The notes: a model not told the origin generated them from the sequence alone. A stretch of 6,606 nt of DNA from Filomicrobium sp. (GCA_021775655.1 JAJFHK010000400.1:1-6606), one strand, 5' to 3'; counted from the stretch's first letter, positions 1 to 5,674 are shown. Translations and numbers: made by a program.

Positions 1-453
1 GGTGGTTGCGAACTCGCCATGCAGGCCGACATCATCATCGCCGCCGATAACGCCAAGTTCGGCCAACCAGAGATCACGCTCGGCATTATGCCCGGGATCG
101 GCGGAACGCAGCGTCTGATCCGCGCCATCGGCAAGGCCAAGGCCATGGAGATGTGCCTGACGGCCCGCATGATGGACGCTGATGAAGCCGAGCGTTCCGG
201 TCTCGTCGCACGCGTGGTACCCGCATCAGAGCTACTCGACTCGGCCAAAAAGACTGCGGCCAAGATTGCTTCAATGTCACTTCCTGCTGCAATGATGACC
301 AAGGAAACCATCAACCGCGCGTACGAAACAACACTATCAGAAGGCATACTTTTCGAGCGTCGCGTCTTCCACGCGATGTTCGCAACCGGCGACCAGAAAG
401 AAGGCATGGCCGCATTCACCGAAAAACGCAAAGCATCCTTCAAGCACCGCTGA
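1..453 (+). CDS. Enoyl-CoA hydratase (crotonase family), 5'-truncated
   Basis: C-terminal 150 residues of a crotonase-fold enzyme that hydrates trans-2-enoyl-CoA to 3-hydroxyacyl-CoA in the cytoplasm, in fatty-acid beta-oxidation or a related acyl-CoA pathway. The frame is open from base 1, so the real start lies outside the window; the Met codon at 19 is internal. The visible part begins in the oxyanion-hole/active-site segment GGCELA. Glu4 there and Glu24 in the FGQPE motif are 20 residues apart, matching the two catalytic glutamates of rat mitochondrial enoyl-CoA hydratase (E144 and E164), so activity is likely. [12 protein letters not shown], the AMEMCLTAR segment and the C-terminal trimerisation helices ending in [14 protein letters not shown] follow the short-chain hydratase pattern closely. 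The stop lies 22 bp from the stop of the convergent membrane gene, with no hairpin terminator between. Substrate range cannot be read from this. The family call is secure. Confidence 0.95.
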   Translation, partial: GGCELAMQADIIIAADNAKFGQPEITLGIMPGIGGTQRLIRAIGKAKAMEMCLTARMMDADEAERSGLVARVVPASELLDSAKKTAAKIASMSLPAAMMTKETINRAYETTLSEGILFERRVFHAMFATGDQKEGMAAFTEKRKASFKHR

Positions 454-475
454 GGGAACTCTTGCTTCTATACGA

Positions 476-1096
476 CTAGGCGCTGGCGCGACGCAGCCGC
501 AGATGCGTGATGGTCGCAGCAACAGAAATGAATATCAGCGCCAGCCCTCCGGCGAGGAAAACGTGATTAGCCGGCCAGTCAGGTCTATCGCTGGCAATCT
601 TGCCCGAGGCGACCAGAAATCCAAGGCCAACCGCAGCCCCGGAAGCTTGCGCCATGGCCAGTACGGCCGAGACGTCAAGCGACCGCGGCGTTCCAAAGTG
701 ACTTTCGCGATCGCCTAAGAGATAGTCGTAGCCCAAAAGTGCCGCCGCTATCAGCGCCATAGCAGAGCCGTACTGCCAGCTATGGAACCACCACAGTTCC
801 GTCAGCCCATAGACTGCAAAGATGGCAAGCGCTCCCCAGCCATAAACTGCCGCCATCATACGCGCATTCTGCTGTGAAGCATGCAACGACGCATCTGCGT
901 CTGCCTTTAGCGCTCCCGAAGCGTCACGCAGGAATGGACGATTGGCCGCAACAGTGATTTCAATGGCGATAATCGCAAAACCCAGAGCAGCGCCAAGGCA
1001 GGTAAATTTAGCCCCTGTTGCCGCGGCAAATGCCATCACACCCACCGAACAGATTATTGCGATAACCAGAACCGGCATGCGCGACTTCAGGACCAT
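476..1096 (-). CDS. Six-helix integral membrane protein, paralogue of the gene at 1217-1831
   Basis: 206-residue protein of no family I recognise. Hydrophobic segments at about residues 8-28, 32-51, 79-98, 108-127, 142-164 and 175-197 suggest six inner-membrane helices. A polar loop at about 52-78 and an Arg-rich C-terminus (LRLRRAS) suggest a cytoplasmic tail. It aligns along its length with the 204-residue upstream neighbour: AR-M in front of helix 3 followed by WGAL, acidic/Arg residues after helix 4 (GDRE against DRDEE), and DWPANHVF against DWAANNIF at the start of helix 6. The ATG at 1096 is preceded by GGAG (1102-1105) five bases upstream, which supports this start over Met7. A strong terminator (1130-1159) sits only about 33 bp upstream of the start, so transcription needs read-through or a promoter I could not find. 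No signal peptidase site, metal ligands or transporter motif was seen. Coding status is well supported; function is unknown. Confidence 0.82.
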   Translation of the reverse strand: MVLKSRMPVLVIAIICSVGVMAFAAATGAKFTCLGAALGFAIIAIEITVAANRPFLRDASGALKADADASLHASQQNARMMAAVYGWGALAIFAVYGLTELWWFHSWQYGSAMALIAAALLGYDYLLGDRESHFGTPRSLDVSAVLAMAQASGAAVGLGFLVASGKIASDRPDWPANHVFLAGGLALIFISVAATITHLRLRRASA

Positions 1097-1129
1097 CTGA
1101 ACTCCAATTCGACACGGCGTTGAGAAACC

Positions 1130-1159
1130 AAAAAAGGGCGGGCTTCGTAAAGCCCGCCC
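1130..1159 (-). terminator. Rho-independent terminator between the two membrane paralogues
   Basis: A perfect 10-bp stem, GGGCGGGCTT (1136-1145) and AAGCCCGCCC (1150-1159), encloses a 4-base loop. The run of six A at 1130-1135 reads as six T directly after the stem on the minus strand. It therefore terminates minus-strand transcripts of the gene at 1217-1831, about 58 bp after its stop codon, before they reach the paralogue at 476-1096. On the plus strand the T-run is missing, so it should be one-directional. Confidence 0.92.
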
Positions 1160-1216
1160 CTATAGGTCAGTCCGATGTATTCGCTCCGCCGTCAAGGCAG
1201 GGCGACCCCATCAGCT

Positions 1217-1831
1217 TCAGACGCTTAAAGTCTTGAAGGTTTCACGCTTGGATTTCGTGTAGAGCGCATTTGCGGTGATGATGGCGATCGAAAGCGCGCC
1301 AAAGAAGAAGATGTTGTTGGCCGCCCAATCCTGCCAACCTACGGTTTCTTTAACAGTGGCTGGGAATTTCCCATCAATGATCAACCCGACCATCGCCAGC
1401 CCCATGCCGATGAGCTGCCCGATCGAGAGGTATTTCGCCAGATTTAGAAGCGTCTCGTCCTTGCGGCCGGCCTCTTCATCGCGATCCAGAGTCGCAGCGA
1501 AAAGCAGGCAAAGGATGCCGACAACGGCGAAAGCACCTGTGAATACCAGCCATTCCTTCCACGAAAGGATAAAGTAGTAGGTGACGAAGAGGCTGAGCGC
1601 ACCCCAGATCCAGACAAGCCCCATATGGCGCGCTGTCGTGGCTGCTACGGTGTTTTCGGTGACGCCGCCCTTGCGCTGCTGCCAGTTTTCGCCAACGGCC
1701 ATGCCAGCGATACAGAGCCCGATAAGTGCGGCGACGAAGGTATGAATTGTCGGCTGGCCTGCTGCGGCACTTAAGATAATTGCGGCGAGGCAGATAGTGA
1801 GTGTCGTCATCCAGATGGCAAGCGAAGCCAT
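1217..1831 (-). CDS. Six-helix integral membrane protein, paralogue of the gene at 476-1096
   Basis: 204-residue protein of no family I recognise. Hydrophobic stretches at about residues 5-24, 29-47, 69-89, 94-114, 134-153 and 170-190 predict six transmembrane helices. A charged loop (about 49-68), a DRDEEAGRKDE acidic/basic loop after helix 4 and a Lys/Arg-rich C-terminus (TKSKRETFK) would face the cytoplasm if the positive-inside rule holds. Trp residues cluster around helices 3 and 4 (WIWGAL, SWKEWL). The matching layout and shared motifs with the 206-residue neighbour point to an old tandem duplication. The ATG at 1831 has GGGGGA six bases upstream, a reasonable ribosome-binding site. The gene is transcribed away from rpsT and ends before a strong terminator, so it probably forms its own unit. 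No convincing -35/-10 pair was found upstream. The role is unknown. Confidence 0.85.
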   Translation of the reverse strand: MASLAIWMTTLTICLAAIILSAAAGQPTIHTFVAALIGLCIAGMAVGENWQQRKGGVTENTVAATTARHMGLVWIWGALSLFVTYYFILSWKEWLVFTGAFAVVGILCLLFAATLDRDEEAGRKDETLLNLAKYLSIGQLIGMGLAMVGLIIDGKFPATVKETVGWQDWAANNIFFFGALSIAIITANALYTKSKRETFKTLSV

Positions 1832-1900
1832 GAGAAGTCCCCCAGAATGTCAATTGAGCTGATGTGTGTTTGTCCTTGAGAAAAGAATAACCAGCTGTCG

Positions 1901-1916
1901 TTCATAATCTCTTAAC
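1901..1916 (+). promoter_or_regulatory. CtrA-like box in the divergent membrane-gene/rpsT spacer
   Basis: TTCA-N7-TTAAC matches the Caulobacter CtrA recognition sequence TTAA-N7-TTAAC with one mismatch. It lies about 70 bp upstream of the membrane gene starting at 1831 and well upstream of the rpsT promoter. A 9-base degenerate match occurs by chance often enough that this is only a candidate. The rest of the 1832-2040 spacer holds nothing else I can name except a poor DnaA-box relative, TTATCCAAG, at 1952-1960. Confidence 0.22.
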
Positions 1917-2040
1917 ACGAATCGCACGCAGACTTCGATATGCAAGGCGGATTATCCAAGCTTCGCTGCATATTTTCCGGTGAAAGATGCTGGTGTCGTG
2001 TGCATGTCAGAATATCAGGCGGTCTGAAGCAACGTGCGCG

Positions 2041-2069
2041 TTGACCGGTCTCACGACAAGGACTATAAG
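2041..2069 (+). promoter_or_regulatory. Probable sigma70-type promoter of rpsT
   Basis: TTGACC (2041-2046) and TATAAG (2064-2069) each match the housekeeping consensus at five of six positions and are separated by exactly 17 bp. Transcription would begin near 2076, giving a leader of about 140 bases before rpsT. It is the best promoter match I found in the window. Confidence 0.65.
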
Positions 2070-2075
2070 CCAGCC

Positions 2076-2215
2076 AACAGCTCCGCTCGGTTCTTTGATC
2101 CGGGCGGCACTTTTTGTTTGGCTGCCTCCCTTACCGCTCAATATCAGCGGCCGTGCCGCACTGCTTTGCGGAAGGTCGGAAGGCGGAATCAGCCTCGCTC
2201 AAGGATCAAAGTCGA
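2076..2215 (+). promoter_or_regulatory. Structured 5' leader of rpsT, candidate translational control element
   Basis: CTTTGATCC (2093-2101) is exactly complementary to GGATCAAAG (2203-2211). The second arm contains the GGA of the rpsT ribosome-binding site (AAGGA, 2201-2205) and ends five bases before the start codon at 2216. Local hairpins lie between the arms: CCGCT/AGCGG (2134-2138 with 2146-2150) and CCGCA/TGCGG (2156-2160 with 2167-2171), plus a G-U-containing GCGGC/GCTGC pairing just 5' of them. The whole could fold as a multi-branched domain closed by a 9-bp stem that hides the ribosome-binding site. S20 represses its own translation in E. coli, so feedback control here is plausible, but this particular structure is an inference. 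An open frame runs through part of the leader into rpsT; I treat it as non-coding. Confidence 0.4.
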
Positions 2216-2488
2216 ATGGCCAACACGAAATCGGCGAAGAAAGCCGTACGCAAAATCGAGACTCGCACCGCGCAAAATAAGGTGCACCGCACGCGCATGC
2301 GTAATGAGGTGCGCCGCGTCGAAGAAGCAATCGCCGCTGGCGATCAAGATCAAGCAGCGGCCGCAATGAAGCTTGCTGAACCGCTGATCGCACGCGTCGG
2401 CCAAACAAGCATCATTCACAAGAATACCGCTTCACGGAAGATTTCGCGCCTAACCAAGCGGGTTAAGGCGATGTCAGCGGGGACTTGA
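2216..2488 (+). CDS. rpsT: 30S ribosomal protein S20
   Basis: 90 residues, close to the usual 87-88 for the family. S20 binds 16S rRNA directly and early in 30S assembly, at the base of the small subunit. The start is fixed by the characteristic N-terminus [13 protein letters not shown]; the frame stays open upstream, but those extra residues bear no resemblance to S20. The C-terminal signature [18 protein letters not shown] (residues 66-83) is intact. The protein is rich in Lys/Arg and Ala and is expected to be a three-helix bundle. AAGGA lies about ten bases upstream of the ATG and is partly within a leader stem. The gene has its own promoter (2041-2069) and terminator (2535-2571), so it appears monocistronic. 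Its position upstream of dnaA is usual for Hyphomicrobiales. Confidence 0.98.
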   Translation: MANTKSAKKAVRKIETRTAQNKVHRTRMRNEVRRVEEAIAAGDQDQAAAAMKLAEPLIARVGQTSIIHKNTASRKISRLTKRVKAMSAGT

Positions 2489-2534
2489 GCGCTGCGCACA
2501 TTGCCTACCTGAAGACAAACCAGACACAATTCCA

Positions 2535-2571
2535 AGCCGCCCGCGTCCGCGTTGGGCGGCTCTTCTTTTTT
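2535..2571 (+). terminator. Rho-independent terminator of rpsT
   Basis: AGCCGCCC (2535-2542) pairs perfectly with GGGCGGCT (2554-2561) across an 11-base loop and is followed by CTTCTTTTTT. It starts 46 bp after the rpsT stop codon and should isolate rpsT transcription from the dnaA region. Confidence 0.93.
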
Positions 2572-2739
2572 CAAAAGCGTTTCTTAAGCCGAGCAGTCGG
2601 AGCGTTGTCTGCCACCCACGCACTGACTTCACAAAAGGTGGCGCACGGGCAAACTTGAATTGGAATGTAAGAGTAAGCTCAAAGCAATCTCGCCTGCCGA
2701 CCGTAGAGTTACAGGAACGGCAAAACCATTATCGCGGCA

Positions 2740-2757
2740 AGGGAATCGCGATTCCCT
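2740..2757. repeat. Perfect 18-bp palindrome with two GANTC sites
   Basis: AGGGAATCGCGATTCCCT is its own reverse complement, without a spacer. It holds GAATC (2743-2747) and GATTC (2750-2754), both sites for the alphaproteobacterial cell-cycle methylase CcrM, either side of TCGCGA. There is no T-run, so it is not a terminator. A dimeric regulator site or methylation-sensitive element would fit; this is inference. Confidence 0.6.
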
Positions 2758-2914
2758 CACGGCCAATCGGCCCGGAGTTTCACCATGCCCTACGCCCGGT
2801 TTGAATCCGGCTTAGGATTGTTAGAAACCCCATGCGCTTAGCGGCCAATCCGGCAAATAATTTTGCGACTTTTACGCCAGTACAATTTGGTGCGTCCAGC
2901 TTAGTGTTCGTTGC

Positions 2915-2936
2915 ATGTTTGTCACGTGAAGAACAT
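2915..2936. promoter_or_regulatory. Near-perfect 22-bp palindrome, operator-like
   Basis: ATGTT-N2-TCACGTGA-N2-AACAT is symmetric at 9 of 11 base pairs per half, around a central CACGTG. The symmetry and length are those of a site for a homodimeric helix-turn-helix repressor. No matching regulator gene lies in the window, and no clear promoter overlaps it. Confidence 0.4.
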
Positions 2937-3136
2937 CGCATCTGACGCGCAACCAGAATGGTGAAACCGATCACTTCCATGCAAATAGAGGGAGTTGCAC
3001 TATCCGGCTCACGAAGCTGAACCGATAGACTCACTTTGATTGAGCACCTCCGGCAAATGAATTCGAGATGGAATAACTATCTTCCCAATTCGAGCAAAAG
3101 CAAGCTGACAAATCACCGTTCAATTAAAAAACGCCC

Positions 3137-3335
3137 TGTGGATTCAGCGGGATTCAGACGCTGTTCGCACGCTGAATGCTTCCGCTGCAACCGAAGCGCT
3201 CACCATGGCTCAGCGACTTTGGGCAGCTTGCCTAGCGCGGGATAACCATTTATTAAAGTTTTGCACGCTGGCCGTGGACAACTCGCCCAGCGTTTCGGGA
3301 AAACCCATCGTTGGGCTGCCCAAATTTGTGTAAGA
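3137..3335. promoter_or_regulatory. DnaA-box-like 9-mers around an AT-rich patch
   Basis: Read on the minus strand, three 9-mers resemble the DnaA box TTWTNCACA: GAATCCACA (3137-3145, two mismatches), TTGTCCACG (3273-3281, two mismatches) and TCTTACACA (3327-3335, one mismatch). All point the same way. An AT-rich stretch at 3242-3263 lies between the first two. GGATTCAG is repeated at 3140-3147 and 3150-3157, one helical turn apart, each copy with a GATTC methylation site. This could be a DnaA-responsive control region for dnaA or part of an origin. No perfect box is present, and in characterised relatives such as Caulobacter and Sinorhizobium the origin lies near hemE, so confidence is low. 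Confidence 0.3.
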
Positions 3336-3453
3336 CGTTTTTCCGGCCCTAGGCGCTTATCGTCCTGCCTTTGTGACGGGTTGTCTTAACTGCGTAAGTT
3401 CCAGACACGAGGGACCCGCGAACAAATGAGTTCGCGGAGGTGGTGGATTTGCA

Positions 3454-3499
3454 CGCATCCCAGTTGGTCAAGGCACCAACTGCAATTTAGATTGATGCG
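3454..3499 (+). other. Nested inverted repeat, possible structured RNA
   Basis: CAGTTGGT (3461-3468) and ACCAACTG (3475-3482) form a perfect 8-bp hairpin with a 6-base loop. Around it CGCATC (3454-3459) pairs with GATGCG (3494-3499), leaving a 1-base and an 11-base side of an internal loop. There is no T-run after it and no clear promoter before it. The element falls inside the doubtful open frame at 3426-3884. Confidence 0.35.
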
Positions 3500-3871
3500 C
3501 GTACATTTAGAAGGTGCGGAGGGTACTATAGTGGGGTCTCCTACGGCGGGATTAACAGCCGCGGTAAGTGCAGCATACGACAATCAGCGCTGCGGCTTTT
3601 CAAGAAGTGAGTTCGATCACCGATCGACGCACTCGTTACTGAACCATGCAACTTGGCTAACTGATTTGCTGCGGTCGGGCAAGTTGCTGAATGAATTCGC
3701 AGACTCGAAAGCTTCAAGATCGTCAGATTGGGTAGCCAGCCTATCCTTAATGTGCCTGCCTGACTTGGGCAGTTATCGTATGGCGAAGCGGAAACGCAGA
3801 TTCGAGTTCAATACAAAATCGCAAACTACGTCAGGGTTGCGCCCCCTTGGGACGCATCAAGATTTTGTAGC

Positions 3872-4020
3872 TTCCTCAGGCTGAAATCCAGCCGGAGGGA
3901 CCAAATAAGTCCGGAATATTGGGCACTGGACTTACTCAGTAAGCACTCAACCTGAGTGCGCGTTCAATACCAAAAGCTTGAGACTGGAATACCAGCCTAT
4001 TCGCGCTCCACACCGGAGCG
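3872..4020 (+). promoter_or_regulatory. Run of four hairpins upstream of dnaA
   Basis: Successive inverted repeats lie just upstream of dnaA. First, CCTC-A-GGCTG with CAGCC-G-GAGG (3874-3898, extendable to 3872-3900, loop AAATC). Second, GCACTCA with TGAGTGC (3943-3959, loop ACC). Third, CTGG with CCAG (3984-3995). Fourth, CGCTCC with GGAGCG (4004-4020, 5-base loop). None carries a T-run, so they are not ordinary terminators. If the dnaA transcript starts upstream of 3872 it would have a strongly folded leader, which could affect DnaA translation or mRNA stability; the Caulobacter dnaA leader is known to affect DnaA synthesis. The start of transcription here is unknown. Confidence 0.35.
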
Positions 4021-4081
4021 AACGGGGAAGGTGCGCTTTGTCTCGACCAGAAGAAACGACTATTTGCTGCGGGGACTAAAA

Positions 4082-5674
4082 ATGGAAACGATTGTACAAG
4101 CCGGGACAGCTTTGTCTGAAGCCGGCCGCAAGAGCGACAAATCCAATGCTACAGGCTCGCCAAGAACAGGATCCGTACCGGCTTCTGGAAGGCAGGTCGC
4201 AGTCGCGACCTCGGGCGGCGCGAAGGGTGACAAGGTGCGCACACTGCTGCGAAAGCGGCTCGGTGAAGAAGTCTATACGAGCTTCTTCAATGCTATCGAA
4301 TTCGACACCTTCGAAGATGGAGTCGTCGTCGCCAGCGTGCCTGTGAAGTTCTTGCGGAACTGGATCAAAACCCACTACGTCGAAGATCTGCTCGAGTGCT
4401 GTCAGGCCGAATTCAAGGGGGCCGCGAGCGTCGAGGTGAATTTGCGCCAGCCTCGTCCTGTCGCTCCGCAAGTGGACCCTGGTGGATCTGGTGGCGATGC
4501 CCACGGACCAACCGGCGATCGCACAGCACGCGTACGCCCGGATTTCGATAGGGCAGGCCTCGTGCGGACCCCACTGTCTGTCCCGAACCTCCCTCACCCC
4601 GCTCCGACAACACGCATTGGTGATTTTGAGGGTTCGCCACTCGATCCGCGCTACACCTTCGACACATTCGTCGTCGGTTCGTCGAATCGCGTTGCTCACG
4701 CTGCTGCGACTCGCGTCGCAGAGTCAGTCGGTTTCGATAGCCCCGGATTCAATCCCCTTTTCATCCACGCTCCCGTGGGCTTGGGGAAATCGCATTTGCT
4801 CCATGCGACTGCATGGGAAGTGACCCGTCGGCGTCCGGACGCCAAGGTGCTCTATATGACCGCCGATGGTTTTCGTTACCGCTTCGTCGAAGCGCTGCGC
4901 GGCGACGATCCCTTGGCCTTCAAGGAAAAATTCAGGAAGGTCGACATTCTCCTCATCGACGATCTTGAATTCATGCATGGTGCGCAGACCGAGACCGAAT
5001 TCGACCACATAGTCAACGCCCTCCTCGATGGCGGACGTCAACTGGTCGTCGCCTCGTCACGTCCTCCAGCGCAGATTGAGCGTCTCAACGAACGCATGCG
5101 TTCGCGACTGACGCGTGGGCTCGTCACTGAGCTTGGATCATTCGACTATGAACAGCGCGTCAATGTCGTCGAAATGCGCATCGCCGAGAAGCGCGTTATG
5201 GATGCTACGTTTACTCTGACACGTGACGTCGTCGAACTACTCGCCGAACGTCTCACCGACAACGGTCGTGAGCTTGAAGGCGCCGTGATCCGGCTATTTG
5301 CAAACTGGCAGTATGTCCGCGCGCCGATCACGGTTGAAGTCGCTGAGACCGTCATTCGCGATCTTGTGCAAGGGCTTGAGCCGCGCCGCATCAAGATAGA
5401 AGACATCTTGCGCATCATTTCGCGCCACTTTGGGGTCTCAAAGAGTGATTTGCTGTCTCAACGCCGCCACCGCTCAGTCGTCTGGCCGCGTCAAATCGGC
5501 ATGTATCTCGCTAAGCAGATGACAGCGCGCTCCTTGCCGGAAATCGGCCGGCGCTTTGGCAACCGCGATCACACCACTGTGCTTCATGCTATTCGCAAGA
5601 TCGACGGCGAACTCGATGGAAATGCTCGTTTACGCGACGAGCTGGAAGAACTCAAAAAGCAGCTGAACCACTGA
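4082..5674 (+). CDS. dnaA: Chromosomal replication initiator protein DnaA
   Basis: 530-residue AAA+ ATPase that binds DnaA boxes and opens the origin. Residues 1-48 are a Ser/Gly/Ala/Thr-rich extension. Domain I spans about 49-122, the linker about 123-186, the AAA+ domain about 187-405 and the DNA-binding domain about 437-530. Walker A is APVGLGKS (230-237), Walker B ends in Asp293-Asp294, the box VII arginines are R338 and R342 (E. coli R281/R285) and the sensor 2 arginine is R396 in NGRELEGA. The DnaA signature RFGNRDHTTVLHAIRKI (491-507) keeps the base-reading Asp-His-Thr. Relative to E. coli, G172 is Ala230, T179 is Ser237, sensor 1 D269 is Ser326 and R405 is Trp468. The ATG at 4082 has GGGGA six bases upstream; the frame stays open back to a GTG at 3956, but that stretch is hairpin-rich and lacks DnaA similarity. 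No terminator follows the gene. Confidence 0.97.
   Translation: METIVQAGTALSEAGRKSDKSNATGSPRTGSVPASGRQVAVATSGGAKGDKVRTLLRKRLGEEVYTSFFNAIEFDTFEDGVVVASVPVKFLRNWIKTHYVEDLLECCQAEFKGAASVEVNLRQPRPVAPQVDPGGSGGDAHGPTGDRTARVRPDFDRAGLVRTPLSVPNLPHPAPTTRIGDFEGSPLDPRYTFDTFVVGSSNRVAHAAATRVAESVGFDSPGFNPLFIHAPVGLGKSHLLHATAWEVTRRRPDAKVLYMTADGFRYRFVEALRGDDPLAFKEKFRKVDILLIDDLEFMHGAQTETEFDHIVNALLDGGRQLVVASSRPPAQIERLNERMRSRLTRGLVTELGSFDYEQRVNVVEMRIAEKRVMDATFTLTRDVVELLAERLTDNGRELEGAVIRLFANWQYVRAPITVEVAETVIRDLVQGLEPRRIKIEDILRIISRHFGVSKSDLLSQRRHRSVVWPRQIGMYLAKQMTARSLPEIGRRFGNRDHTTVLHAIRKIDGELDGNARLRDELEELKKQLNH

Larger units (their letters stand above)
2572..4081. other. Long gap between rpsT and dnaA with no convincing gene
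   Basis: About 1.5 kb without a gene I can support. Sampled lines are about 40-50% GC, against about 57-63% in dnaA, as expected for non-coding DNA in such a genome. The longest open frame, 3426-3884 (+), would give 152 residues but has many codons avoided by its neighbours (AGG, AGA, TTA, ATA, CTA), a weak GAGGGA 11 bases upstream and no recognisable motif. A minus-strand frame at 2780-3034 starts with GTG behind GGAGG at 12-base spacing but also resembles nothing. The gap contains two notable palindromes (2740-2757, 2915-2936), a 10-bp-spaced GGATTCAG repeat, DnaA-box-like 9-mers next to an AT-rich patch (3242-3263), a nested hairpin (3454-3499) and a run of hairpins before dnaA. It must contain the dnaA promoter, which I could not place with confidence. 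An origin or regulatory role is possible but unproven. Confidence 0.7.

Noticed and set aside
454..475. Possible terminator between the convergent hydratase and membrane genes
   Set aside because: The 22 bases contain no inverted repeat or T-run of note.
2114..2215. In-frame extension of rpsT upstream of 2216
   Set aside because: The residues are unlike any S20, and the MANTKSAKK start with a ribosome-binding site is characteristic; the region is a structured leader instead.
2780..3034. 84-codon minus-strand frame with GTG start and GGAGG upstream
   Set aside because: The 12-base spacing is long, the product resembles nothing I know, and the operator-like palindrome falls inside it. A chance open frame is more likely.
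3242..3257. Second CtrA-like match, ATAA-N7-TTAAA
   Set aside because: Two mismatches within an AT-rich patch make a chance match likely.
3556..3567. CAGCCGCGGTAA, identical to 12 bases of the 16S rRNA 530-loop region
   Set aside because: The flanking bases do not continue the 16S match, so this is coincidence and not an rRNA fragment.
3426..3884. 152-codon plus-strand open frame between rpsT and dnaA
   Set aside because: Codon use is unlike the neighbours (AGG, AGA, TTA, ATA, CTA), the ribosome-binding site is poorly spaced, no motif is recognisable and a strong nested hairpin lies inside it. Proteomic or homologue evidence would be needed to revive it.
4038..4066. TTGTCT-N17-TATTTG as a dnaA promoter
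   Set aside because: The spacing is ideal, but the hexamers match at only four and three positions, and the start of transcription would fall on the ribosome-binding site.
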